Part shown: positions 1 to 7,454 of the stretch, in pieces
How positions within the stretch are numbered: the stretch's first letter is position 1
Layout of the letters: every line of letters starts with the position of its first letter
Assembly (NCBI GenBank): GCA_001513395.1
Contig: LFTP01000072.1
Coordinates: 1 to 23,077, forward strand
DNA: 23,077 nucleotides
Direction: 5' to 3'
DNA from: Clostridia bacterium DTU080
GTDB taxonomy: Bacteria > Bacillota > Limnochordia > DTU080
Translations under genes and position numbers: made by a program
The notes under the pieces: model-generated
Seen by the model: only the letters and a program-made list of their open reading frames with translations
Database searches by the model: none
Told to the model about the DNA's origin: nothing

Positions 1-1131
1 CAGGGACCGCACCTTGTTCTCGCTTTGTGCATGGGCCTGTTCAATAACCGAGAGCTTGGAGATAGTCTTTTCTTCATCTGATCGCAGCGACTCCAATGCC
101 TTGGTCGTCTCGGCAATTGCTTGTCGAGCCATGGCGATCTCAAACTCCAACTTCTGACGTGAGTCGGCGCTTCGCTGCAAATCACGTTGCGCCTGGCTTG
201 CCTTTTCCGTCGCCAGTTCAATGTGATGCGTAAGCTGTTGCTCACGCTCCCGAGCAAGTTGAAGCCGCTCTCGCGTGGCATCAATCTCGTCTTGGATTCG
301 TTCGATCTCTTGCTGTAATCTGCTGCGCAGGTCCTGTGTTCGATTCAGTTCGGCTGTCAGTCGTTCCTTCTCGGCGACTAGAAGGGCATGTTCCTGTGTT
401 TCGCGTAGGGCATTGCGTTCCAGGCGTTTTTTGTCATGGCACAACAAAGCTATCTCGAGCCGGCGCGCTTGGGAGCAGAGCTGCAGGTATCGCTCGGCCT
501 TTTCGGCCGCCTCTTTCAGCGGCTCGAGACGGTCGACGATCTCAGCGATCAGATCATCTACGCGGACGAGGTTTTCAGCTGTCTCAGCTAGCTTTTCCAA
601 TGCCTCTTCTCTACGTGTGCGATAGCGAGTGATACCAGCGGCGTCTTCCAATAGAAGTCGGCGTTGCTCCGGAGCAGCATTGAGGATGGTATCGATCTCG
701 CCTTGACCGACCAGGGAAAGAGAACCGCGTCCGATGCCGCTGTCTAAGAGCAGTTCTTGAATATCGCGTAGCCGGCAGGGTGTCTTGTTGATGACGAACT
801 GACTGTCACCAGAGCGAAACACCCGCCGGGTAATGGTCACTTCGCTGAATTCCAGCGGCAGCAAGCCGGACGTATTGTCGAGACATATCGACACTTCCGC
901 CATCCCTAGGGGACGCCGCATACTGCTACCGGAGAAGATGATGTCTTGGACACGTGTCCCCCGCAGAGATCTTACGCTCTGCTCTCCCAAGACCCAACGA
1001 ATGGCATCTGCTATGTTACTCTTGCCGCTGCCGTTAGGCCCGACAACAGCCGCCACACCAGGCAGAAATGTAAGCTCCACCCGGTTGGCAAACGACTTAA
1101 ACCCTTGCATGGCAAGGCTCTTCAGATACAC
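1..1131 (-). CDS. smc: Chromosome segregation protein SMC, N-terminal part (runs off window)
   Basis: The first 377 residues are visible; the gene continues past the left edge. SMC is the ATPase core of the bacterial condensin that compacts and segregates the chromosome with ScpA/ScpB. The N-terminal head begins MYLKSLAMQGFKSF, and the Walker A loop GPNGSGKS is at residues 31-38. The segment GQGEIDTILNAAPEQRRLLL, followed by EDAAGITRYRTRR, is typical of SMC heads. From about residue 165 the protein becomes a long charged coiled coil. The start is GTG at 1131, with AGGGG about 10 nt upstream; it gives the family's usual first residues, and upstream in-frame TTG codons have no better site. It lies 73 nt downstream of the sigma-factor gene. 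In B. subtilis rnc is directly followed by smc; here spoVS and a sigma factor lie between them. Confidence 0.97.
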   Translation of the reverse strand, partial: MYLKSLAMQGFKSFANRVELTFLPGVAAVVGPNGSGKSNIADAIRWVLGEQSVRSLRGTRVQDIIFSGSSMRRPLGMAEVSICLDNTSGLLPLEFSEVTITRRVFRSGDSQFVINKTPCRLRDIQELLLDSGIGRGSLSLVGQGEIDTILNAAPEQRRLLLEDAAGITRYRTRREEALEKLAETAENLVRVDDLIAEIVDRLEPLKEAAEKAERYLQLCSQARRLEIALLCHDKKRLERNALRETQEHALLVAEKERLTAELNRTQDLRSRLQQEIERIQDEIDATRERLQLAREREQQLTHHIELATEKASQAQRDLQRSADSRQKLEFEIAMARQAIAETTKALESLRSDEEKTISKLSVIEQAHAQSENKVRSL

Positions 1132-1204
1132 GCTACTATGGCCCCTTTTGGCAATGAACAACAAACACTATCTTCGCCGCTCCCCTAGGCAAGACCTGCA
1201 ACAG

Positions 1205-1897
1205 CTAGCTCCCCATTTTGAGGTCCAGGTAGAGGTCTTTTCGCTGGCGAACCTTTGTCGGTACTGACGGGTTAAGCAAGGATCCGTGATTCCTTATAAT
1301 GCGCCGCAGCTTTGCCTTGACCCGAGTGCGGGCATTGTCTATAACCTTTGCTTTGACACCAATGGCTTCTTCGATTTCCCCGCAGGTGTATCCCTGCAGC
1401 AGATACGAGGCCACGGTGTATTCAAGTAATGAGAGATGAGCCCTGAGCACTTCTTCGACTCTTTCATCTATTATTTTGGCTTCTATCGCTTTAAGAGGAT
1501 CGTAGTCTGATTCTTCATCGCAAATAAGATCAAGGACGGTACGCGTCTCATCGACGTTGACGAAACTCTGTAGGGAGACCGCCGTATTCAGAGCTTTGTG
1601 TTTGTTACCGTTGCTTTGCTTGATGACGTTGTACACCTTCCGGATGATACAGATATAGGCGAAGGAACTAAACTTAACATTGAATTCCTGGGGGCGGTAT
1701 TCATCGATAGCCGAGAGTAGCCCGATCAATCCTTCCTGCATCAGGTCATCGAACTCAAGCGAGGGAGCGTAATACCTTTTTACGATGTGTTTAACCATGG
1801 GGAGATACTTGAGGACCATCTCTTCCTTGGCACGCCCCTCATCCAGGTCGAGACGCTGCAGGATAGCCAGGTCAGATTCCTGGTTAGGGTCGAACAT
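1205..1897 (-). CDS. RNA polymerase sigma factor, SigH-like (sporulation/transition-state type)
   Basis: This 230-residue sigma-70 family protein has region 2 (about residues 28-95, including LEFDDLMQEGLIGLLSAIDEY and the -10-recognition helix around FSSFAYICIIRKVYNVIKQ) and region 4 (about 145-200, helix-turn-helix GYTCGEIEEAIGVKAKVIDN). Regions 1.1 and 3 are missing. The linker, with its pattern LNTAVSLQSFVNVDETRTVLD, resembles B. subtilis SigH, which drives early sporulation genes. I chose ATG at 1897 because GGAGG sits 8 nt upstream; a TTG at 1936 would add 13 residues and lies inside a hairpin (1934-1953). It follows spoVS, a SigH target in B. subtilis, which supports the assignment. A SigH subtype is inferred; another group 3 sigma is possible. 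Confidence 0.88.
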   Translation of the reverse strand: MFDPNQESDLAILQRLDLDEGRAKEEMVLKYLPMVKHIVKRYYAPSLEFDDLMQEGLIGLLSAIDEYRPQEFNVKFSSFAYICIIRKVYNVIKQSNGNKHKALNTAVSLQSFVNVDETRTVLDLICDEESDYDPLKAIEAKIIDERVEEVLRAHLSLLEYTVASYLLQGYTCGEIEEAIGVKAKVIDNARTRVKAKLRRIIRNHGSLLNPSVPTKVRQRKDLYLDLKMGS

Positions 1898-1933
1898 CGA
1901 CAGATCCTCCTCGTCCGGCATCCTTGCCAGGCC

Positions 1934-1978
1934 CAAGGGGATGTGACCCCTTGTCCCATAGCATGGCTATGCTATGGG
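1934..1978 (-). promoter_or_regulatory. Tandem hairpins in the sigma-factor leader
   Basis: Two perfect inverted repeats lie side by side between spoVS and the sigma gene. The first has 10-bp arms CCCATAGCAT (1955-1964) and ATGCTATGGG (1969-1978) around a 4-nt loop. The second has 7-bp arms CAAGGGG (1934-1940) and CCCCTTG (1947-1953) around a 6-nt loop. Neither is followed by a T-run in the minus direction, so simple termination is unlikely. In the transcript the second hairpin hides an AAGGGG sequence and the alternative TTG start. The larger repeat could instead be a DNA operator. The repeats are seen directly; the function is inferred. Confidence 0.5.
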
Positions 1979-2010
1979 ATGCTGGAATATGCTTGGATAT
2001 CGTAGGTGTG

Positions 2011-2271
2011 TCAGCGTGGTTCAACTATGAATTTGATGGCCGTACGCTCTTGACCATCTATGTCGATCTCGGCAAATGCTGGAATACATACAAGATCGAT
2101 ACCGTTAGGGGCCACAAAGCCCCGGGCAATGGCGATAGCTTTCACCGCCTGGTTTACCGCCCCGGCGCCAACCGCCTGCAACTCAACTCTTCCGTCTTCG
2201 CGAAGTACGGCAGCCAGCGCTCCGGCGACGGCTTTGGGCCTTGATGTTCCGGAAACCCTCAGTTCCTCCAT
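2011..2271 (-). CDS. spoVS: Stage V sporulation protein S (SpoVS)
   Basis: This 86-residue protein is close to SpoVS along its whole length, with the conserved stretches VAGALAAVLREDG, AVGAGAVNQAVKAIAIARGF and a C-terminus ending IKFIVEPR. SpoVS is a small Alba-like protein needed in B. subtilis for progress past stage V of sporulation (coat and cortex); its biochemical role is not settled. The start is ATG at 2271, with AGGAGG 7 nt upstream; an upstream in-frame start at 2298 has no such site. It lies between rnc and the SigH-like gene, apparently as the first gene of a small sporulation unit. A possible SigH-type promoter is 100-126 bp upstream. Confidence 0.95.
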   Translation of the reverse strand: MEELRVSGTSRPKAVAGALAAVLREDGRVELQAVGAGAVNQAVKAIAIARGFVAPNGIDLVCIPAFAEIDIDGQERTAIKFIVEPR

Positions 2272-2370
2272 GTCATTACCTCCTGCGATGTGCGCCACAT
2301 ATTAGATGATTTTTTTCACAAGTAGGTAGGTTATCACATTGAAGGTTGGTTTAGTGTGAGTGTATGATCA

Positions 2371-2397
2371 TTTCATCGTCCGGAGACGTTGTCCTGC
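2371..2397 (-). promoter_or_regulatory. Possible SigH-type promoter for spoVS
   Basis: On the minus strand GCAGGACAA (2389-2397), an 11-bp spacer and GATGAAA (2371-2377) approximate the Bacillus SigH pattern RnAGGAwWW-N11/12-RnnGAAT with one mismatch in each element. The site lies just past the rnc stop codon and would give a leader of about 90 nt before spoVS. In B. subtilis spoVS is SigH-dependent, and here a SigH-like gene is directly downstream. A short degenerate pattern like this can occur by chance. Confidence 0.33.
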
Positions 2398-2434
2398 ATG
2401 GGATTCAGAAATGTGAGAGGTGTTAATGAATGCG

Positions 2435-3109
2435 TTAGTCCGAGGAACGAGCCAGCAGTCGATCCAGAGCTTCCGCAGCTGCTTTTTGCTCAGCCTCTTT
2501 CTTGGAACGCCCTATTCCCCGGCCTAAACGTCGACCTTTATGCACGACCTCAACCACAAAGGTCTTGGCGTGATCCGGTCCGGACTCCTCCAATACGTGG
2601 TAGGACGGTGTCTGTTTGGAGGAGGCTTGCAACAATTCTTGTAAGCGTCCTTTGTGGTCTGTAGTAACAGGGAGCTTCAGGCTTCCCAGATGTGATATCA
2701 CGAACTTCCGGGCTACATCCCATCCGTGTTCCAAGTACAAAGCCCCTACCACAGCCTCGAATGCATCAGCCAGCAAAGAATCGCGATGACGACCACCGCT
2801 CATTTCCTCGCCGCGACCAAGCCGAATACGAGCGCCAAGTCCCAGAGTGCGGGCAAGGCGCGCCAGTGAGGGCTCACTCACTGCAGCGGCCCGGGCGGCA
2901 CTCAATTCGCCCTCTGATCGTTGAGGGTAGGTATGATACAGATAATCTGTGTACGCGAGCTCTATCACTGCATCGCCCAAGAACTCGAGTCGTTCGTTAT
3001 CAACAGCTCCGGGATTCTCGGCAGTGTAAGACTTGTGGGTAAGCGCCATGGTGAGCAACGGTTCGGAAATGGGCAACCCACCGACTGCTTTGGTCTTCGA
3101 GGCAGCCAT
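2435..3109 (-). CDS. rnc: Ribonuclease III
   Basis: This 224-residue double-strand-specific endoribonuclease processes rRNA precursors and structured mRNAs. The signature NERLEFLGDAV is at residues 38-48. The metal-binding acidic residues are E39, D46, D115 and E118 (LLADAFEAVVGALYLE). A double-stranded-RNA-binding domain begins near residue 150 and ends in the helix KKEAEQKAAAEAL. Length is normal for the family. The start is ATG at 3109, preceded by GGGGGTG. It is the last gene of the plsX-fab-acpP-fabF operon, 61 nt after fabF. In Bacillus, rnc likewise follows acpP. A hairpin in the fabF-rnc gap could be a self-processing site (inferred). Confidence 0.97.
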   Translation of the reverse strand: MAASKTKAVGGLPISEPLLTMALTHKSYTAENPGAVDNERLEFLGDAVIELAYTDYLYHTYPQRSEGELSAARAAAVSEPSLARLARTLGLGARIRLGRGEEMSGGRHRDSLLADAFEAVVGALYLEHGWDVARKFVISHLGSLKLPVTTDHKGRLQELLQASSKQTPSYHVLEESGPDHAKTFVVEVVHKGRRLGRGIGRSKKEAEQKAAAEALDRLLARSSD

Positions 3110-3126
3110 GCGTCACCCCCGCGCGT

Positions 3127-3160
3127 GGGAGGGTGTGTCAGAGGATCCTGCCACCCTCCC
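3127..3160 (-). repeat. Inverted repeat between fabF and rnc
   Basis: Perfect 9-bp arms GGGAGGGTG (3127-3135) and CACCCTCCC (3152-3160) enclose 16 nt, within which CAG and CTG can add further pairing. It lies just upstream of the rnc ribosome binding site. No T-run follows, so it is more likely an mRNA processing or stability element than a strong terminator. Confidence 0.5.
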
Positions 3161-3170
3161 CTAACTGACT

Positions 3171-4415
3171 CTAACCGTGGTACTTGCGAAAGACTAATAC
3201 AGCGTTATGTCCTCCAAACCCAAAAGAGTTCGACAGGACAACATCTACGTCGTGCCGGCGAGCCTGGTTTGGTACGTAGTCCAGATCGCAGTCCGGATCG
3301 GGAACTTCATAGTTTATCGTTGGGCATATGATGCCTGTTTCTATGGTCTTCATGCAGATGACCGCTTCAACGCCTCCGGCTGCGCCCAGCAGATGTCCGG
3401 TCATCGACTTGGTCGAGCTTATCGGAATCTGATAGGCGTAGTCACCGAAAACCCGCTTTATGGCCAAGGTTTCGATATAATCATTCTTGGGCGTCGAAGT
3501 ACCGTGAGCGTTGATGTAATCAACGCTCTCCGGCTCCAAACCGGCATCCTGCAGAGCAAGTCTGATAGCTCTCGCCGCGCCTTCGCCTTCTGGCGCGGGA
3601 TCGGTGATGTGATACGCGTCACTGGTTGATCCATAACCGACGACTTCGCCATAGATGTTCGCGCCCCGGCTGCGGGCATGTTCCAGTTCCTCCAAAATCA
3701 CGATGCCTGCTCCCTCCGCCATGACAAAGCCATCTCGGAGCTTGTCAAACGGACGGGAAGCTCGCTCGGGGCTGTCATTGCGGGTGGAGAGCGTTTTGGC
3801 AGAGCAAAAACCGGCCATGGCCAGCTCTCCGATCGCTGCTTCTGCTCCACCCGCCACCATACTGTCGGCTGCGCCAGACTGGATTATCCGTAGTGCGTCA
3901 CCGATTGAGTTGGTACCCGAAGCACAGGCTGTCACGGTGCACGAATTGTGACCGCGCAGGCCGAAGATGATGGCCACCTGACCTGCCGCCATGTCGGGTA
4001 TCATCATCGGGACGAAAAACGGACTGACGCGATTCGGGCCGTGTAGCACCAGCTTCTGACATTGCTCTTGCATCGTGAGCATGCCACCGATACCGGAACC
4101 GATAACGACTCCAACTCGATCAGTATCCACGGAGTCTAAATCCAGGCGTGCATCTTCCAAGGCGAGTCGGGTTGCCGCTATGGCAAACTGAGTGAAACGG
4201 TCCGTGCGCTTGGCATCCTTGCGGTCCATATAGTCCGTCGGATCAAAGTCAGTGATCTCTGCTGCTATTCGGGAACTGAGTCTTGATGCATCGAAAGCAC
4301 TGATGTGTTTAACACCCGACACCCCCGCCGCAACGGAAGACCACAACTCAGAAACGCCAATACCGCACGCCGTCACGGCACCTAGGCCAGTGACTACCAC
4401 TCGCCTTTTCACCAC
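3171..4415 (-). CDS. fabF: Beta-ketoacyl-ACP synthase II (FabF)
   Basis: FabF condenses malonyl-ACP with acyl-ACP, the elongation step of type II fatty acid synthesis; the B. subtilis enzyme also sets the temperature response of chain composition. The protein has 414 residues, standard length. The Cys-His-His active site is visible: C164 in TACASGTNSIGDAL, H304 in NAHGTSTPKND and H341 in STKSMTGHLLGAAGG, with K336 in the same motif. The start is GTG at 4415, with GGAGG 6 nt upstream. It is 27 nt downstream of acpP and 61 nt upstream of rnc in one co-directional operon. Confidence 0.97.
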   Translation of the reverse strand: MVKRRVVVTGLGAVTACGIGVSELWSSVAAGVSGVKHISAFDASRLSSRIAAEITDFDPTDYMDRKDAKRTDRFTQFAIAATRLALEDARLDLDSVDTDRVGVVIGSGIGGMLTMQEQCQKLVLHGPNRVSPFFVPMMIPDMAAGQVAIIFGLRGHNSCTVTACASGTNSIGDALRIIQSGAADSMVAGGAEAAIGELAMAGFCSAKTLSTRNDSPERASRPFDKLRDGFVMAEGAGIVILEELEHARSRGANIYGEVVGYGSTSDAYHITDPAPEGEGAARAIRLALQDAGLEPESVDYINAHGTSTPKNDYIETLAIKRVFGDYAYQIPISSTKSMTGHLLGAAGGVEAVICMKTIETGIICPTINYEVPDPDCDLDYVPNQARRHDVDVVLSNSFGFGGHNAVLVFRKYHG

Positions 4416-4442
4416 AACTCACCTCCGACAGGTGAACGCCGA

Positions 4443-4679
4443 TTAGCCCTCCACCATCGATTTGATGTACTCCACCGCGGCTCCTACAGTGGTAATCTTT
4501 TCTGCGTCTTCGTCAGGAATCTCCAGTTCAAACTCCTCTTCGAAAGCCATGACCAGCTCAACGATGTCGAGCGAGTCAGCTCCCAGATCGTCGACAAAGG
4601 AAGCTTCGAGGGTCACCTCCTCGTTATCGACGCCCAGCTGGTCAACTACCAGTTCGCGTACGCGCTCAAAAATGTCCAC
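4443..4679 (-). CDS. acpP: Acyl carrier protein
   Basis: This 78-residue acidic protein carries the growing acyl chain on a 4'-phosphopantetheine arm. The attachment serine is S36 in the motif GADSLDIVEL, followed by the acidic helix II that docks FAS enzymes. The start is GTG at 4679, with GGGGGTGA just upstream. It lies between fabG (39 nt upstream) and fabF, as in many Bacillota. The phosphopantetheine donor, CoA, depends on coaD, which is also in this window. Confidence 0.98.
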   Translation of the reverse strand: MDIFERVRELVVDQLGVDNEEVTLEASFVDDLGADSLDIVELVMAFEEEFELEIPDEDAEKITTVGAAVEYIKSMVEG

Positions 4680-4718
4680 AAAGTCACCCCCTTCATGGCA
4701 ACTGTATCTTCGGCCCGG

Positions 4719-5459
4719 TCACATGGCCAATCCGCCGTCCACAATCAGTGTTTGCCCCGTAATGTATGCGGCATCGTCACTGGCGAGAAAGGCAATCGCT
4801 GCAGCTACCTCTTCGGGCCTACCCGTGCGCCCCATGGGAATGCTCTTTTGGAGTTCTTCCCGTTGCAATGCGGGCAAGGCCCGGGTCATGTCAGTTTCTA
4901 TGTAGCCCGGGGCCACAGCGTTGACCCTGATGTTACGGGAAGCCACCTCTTTGGCCAGTCTCTTGGTCAAGCCCACAATACCGGCTTTTGCTGCAGCGTA
5001 ATTAGCTTGACCGACGTTACCGATAATAGCTACGATTGAGCTGACATTGATGATGCATCCGGCGCGTGCCTTCAGCATCGGGCGTAATACAGCTTTACAG
5101 CAACGATAAACACCCTTTAGATTGGTGTCAAGTACCAGATCCCAATCGTCTTCGCTCATTCGCAGTATCAAGGCGTCCCGTGTCACGCCGGCGTTGTTTA
5201 CCAGAATGTCGATACGCCCATACTCAGCCAGCACTCTGTTTACCGCCGCATGGCAGGAATCGGTCGATGTGACATCAAGGGTTACGGCCAGGCCACGGGG
5301 TTCTTGTTGCGGGAGCTCAGCGAGAACGCTTTGTGCTGTATCCAGGTTGCGCGCACAGACGACGACGACGGCGCCGTCAGCGGCGAGTCTTTCCACCACA
5401 GCACGTCCCAAACCCCTGTTTGCCCCCGTTACGATGGCGACCTTCCCAGCAAGACTCAT
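4719..5459 (-). CDS. fabG: 3-oxoacyl-ACP reductase (FabG)
   Basis: FabG reduces 3-ketoacyl-ACP to 3-hydroxyacyl-ACP with NADPH. This 246-residue short-chain dehydrogenase has the nucleotide-binding motif TGANRGLG (11-18), NNAG (88-91) and the catalytic S141, Y154 and K158 (GQANYAAAKAG). The C-terminal segment DDAAYITGQTLIVDGGLAM is typical. Its ATG at 5459 overlaps the fabD stop by 4 nt (ATGA), indicating translational coupling. Confidence 0.97.
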   Translation of the reverse strand: MSLAGKVAIVTGANRGLGRAVVERLAADGAVVVVCARNLDTAQSVLAELPQQEPRGLAVTLDVTSTDSCHAAVNRVLAEYGRIDILVNNAGVTRDALILRMSEDDWDLVLDTNLKGVYRCCKAVLRPMLKARAGCIINVSSIVAIIGNVGQANYAAAKAGIVGLTKRLAKEVASRNIRVNAVAPGYIETDMTRALPALQREELQKSIPMGRTGRPEEVAAAIAFLASDDAAYITGQTLIVDGGLAM

Positions 5460-6406
5460 ATTACATCATTCCCTTCAGCCCATGCAACGAATTTGCTCCA
5501 GCTCGCCGGATCCTCCACGTTGAGCACCTCAACGTCAGGATCGATGCGTCGCACCAGACCCGATAGCACCCGTCCGGGTCCCAGCTCTACAAATGCTGTA
5601 ACACCGTCGGCTCGCATGGCCCGAATTGTCTCCTCCCAGCGTACCGGGGAGCTTACTTGCTTCACCAAGACTTCGACAATCTCGTCAGGATTCCGCACGG
5701 CGGCGGCATACGCATTACAGTATACCGGAATTTCACACTGCCTCATTCTTATCTTTTGAAGGACATCTCGCAGGCGTTTTCCCGCCGGTTCTAGCAGACT
5801 GGAGTGAAACGGGCCGCTCACGTTCAACGGTTGAACCCGACGTGCGCCGGCTTCGAGGGCGAGGCGCGTCGCCGTTTCCACTCCTTCCAGCGTGCCCGCT
5901 ACAACTACTTGCTTGCCTCCGTTGTACGTGGCTGGTTCCACAATCCCCAATCCGCCTGCGGCTTGGCAGATCTCTTCCACTTGCTGCGCCTCAAGTCCCA
6001 GCACGGCAGCCATGATGCCGGTGCCGGGCGGGACTGCCTCTTCCATAAAACGAGCCCGCAGGCGCACGGCGCACACGGCGTCCTTCAAAGAAAGACATCC
6101 GGCTGCTACCAAAGCGGAATACTCGCCGAGGCTGTGTCCGGCGACAGCGCAGGGGTGTACAACCGATGTGGCCAGACGAGCAATGGCCACACTCAGGGAG
6201 AGAATGGCAGGTTGCGTGTAGTAGGTCTGCTTCAGGCGTTCGGCTGGGCCGTGAAACATCACATCAGTCAAAGGTTCGCCTAAAGCCGCTTCAGCTTCAC
6301 GTAGAGTCTCCGCAACCACCGGATAAGCTTCGGCGAGCTCTCGGCCCATACCTACATACTGTGCCCCCTGACCGGGGAAGATGAAAGCAACCCGTTGCTG
6401 CGTCAC
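5456..6406 (-). CDS. fabD: Malonyl-CoA:ACP transacylase (FabD)
   Basis: FabD loads malonate from CoA onto ACP. Starting at GTG 6406 the protein has 316 residues, and its catalytic residues fall at exactly the E. coli numbers: S92 in GHSLGE, R117 in VRLRARF and H201 in GPFHSSL. The N-terminal FPGQGAQYVGMG motif is present. This start overlaps the fabH stop by 4 nt (GTGA). A longer reading frame back to 6457 would add 17 atypical residues overlapping fabH and was rejected. It is part of the plsX-fabH-fabD-fabG unit. Confidence 0.96.
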   Translation of the reverse strand: MTQQRVAFIFPGQGAQYVGMGRELAEAYPVVAETLREAEAALGEPLTDVMFHGPAERLKQTYYTQPAILSLSVAIARLATSVVHPCAVAGHSLGEYSALVAAGCLSLKDAVCAVRLRARFMEEAVPPGTGIMAAVLGLEAQQVEEICQAAGGLGIVEPATYNGGKQVVVAGTLEGVETATRLALEAGARRVQPLNVSGPFHSSLLEPAGKRLRDVLQKIRMRQCEIPVYCNAYAAAVRNPDEIVEVLVKQVSSPVRWEETIRAMRADGVTAFVELGPGRVLSGLVRRIDPDVEVLNVEDPASWSKFVAWAEGNDVI

Positions 6407-7407
6407 GCCAAATCCCGCTCCTTTATCCCTGTCCATTCCAGGGCCACGGCTCCCCATGTCAGACCGGCTCCGAATCCCACCAATACGAGGCGATCCCCGG
6501 GATTTACCCGACCTTGATCCACAGCCTCACTCAGTGCGATGCCGATCGACGCCGCAGATGTGTTTCCGTACTTATGTACGTTTACGAAGACGTGTTCCGA
6601 AGACAGGCCAAGTCTTTTGGCGGCAGCATCGATGATCCGGATGTTGGCTTGATGGGGGATGAAAAGCGCAATGTCTTCTGAAGAAAGCCCGGCGCGCCTG
6701 AGCACTTCAAGCGATGCGTCACCCATAATGCGGACGGCAAACTTAAACACCTCGTTACCTGCCATGTAGATATGATGCTTCTTTGCCGGTCTGGTACCTT
6801 CACTCGGCGAGTAGCGGAAATAGGCCGTTGGAACATAAAGCTTGTCTCCCCCGGTACCGTCAGCTCCCATGTAGGTCGCCAGGATGCCTCCGCGTGAGAC
6901 GGGACCGACAACGCAAGCCCCCGCTCCATCACCGAACAGGACGCAGGTAGTCCGATCAGACCAATCCGTGATGCGGGAGAGAATGTCGACACCGATGACT
7001 AAAACCCGCCGAGACAAGCCTGATTCAATGCAGGAGGCAGCCATCGCCAGCGCGTAAATGAACCCCGAGCAGCCCGCCGACAAATCGAAGGCGGCGCTGT
7101 TTTGGGCTCCCAGTTGGGCCTGTACTAGGCAGGAAGTGGCAGGAAAGGGCATGTCCGGGGTCACTGTGGCTACGATGATCATGTCAATCTCATCTGCGGT
7201 GACATCTGCATCGGCCAACGCCGCTTTTGCCGCTTCGCTGGCCAGATCGGCCGCCGTATCGTTTGAAGCGGCTATGCGCCTTTCCTTTATCCCGGTACGG
7301 GTGGTGATCCACTCATCGCTTGTATCGACCATTCTTTCCAGATCGGCGTTTGTCAGAACTCGCTCGGGAAGAGCTCGTCCAACGCCCCAGATGCCCGCTT
7401 TTCGCAT
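6403..7407 (-). CDS. fabH: Beta-ketoacyl-ACP synthase III (FabH)
   Basis: FabH starts fatty acid synthesis by condensing acyl-CoA with malonyl-ACP. The protein has 334 residues. The Cys-His-Asn triad is C113 (DLSAGCSGFIYAL), H252 (IPHQANIRI) and N282 (KYGNTSAASI). GDGAGACVV matches the family. ATG at 7407 was chosen over TTG at 7425 because GGGGGAG lies 9 nt before it. It follows plsX after 47 nt. Primer preference (branched or straight chain) cannot be read from the sequence. Confidence 0.96.
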   Translation of the reverse strand: MRKAGIWGVGRALPERVLTNADLERMVDTSDEWITTRTGIKERRIAASNDTAADLASEAAKAALADADVTADEIDMIIVATVTPDMPFPATSCLVQAQLGAQNSAAFDLSAGCSGFIYALAMAASCIESGLSRRVLVIGVDILSRITDWSDRTTCVLFGDGAGACVVGPVSRGGILATYMGADGTGGDKLYVPTAYFRYSPSEGTRPAKKHHIYMAGNEVFKFAVRIMGDASLEVLRRAGLSSEDIALFIPHQANIRIIDAAAKRLGLSSEHVFVNVHKYGNTSAASIGIALSEAVDQGRVNPGDRLVLVGFGAGLTWGAVALEWTGIKERDLA

Positions 7408-7454
7408 AGTACCCAACTCCCCCAATCGTGTTGGTGGATGGCCAATCGAGTCCT

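Noticed and set aside
275..1267. Plus-strand frames opposite smc
   Set aside because: Antisense shadows of a clear SMC coding region, with no domain content of their own.
1955..1978. Rho-independent terminator after spoVS
   Set aside because: The stem is perfect but no T-run follows in the minus direction; it is reported instead as a leader hairpin or operator.
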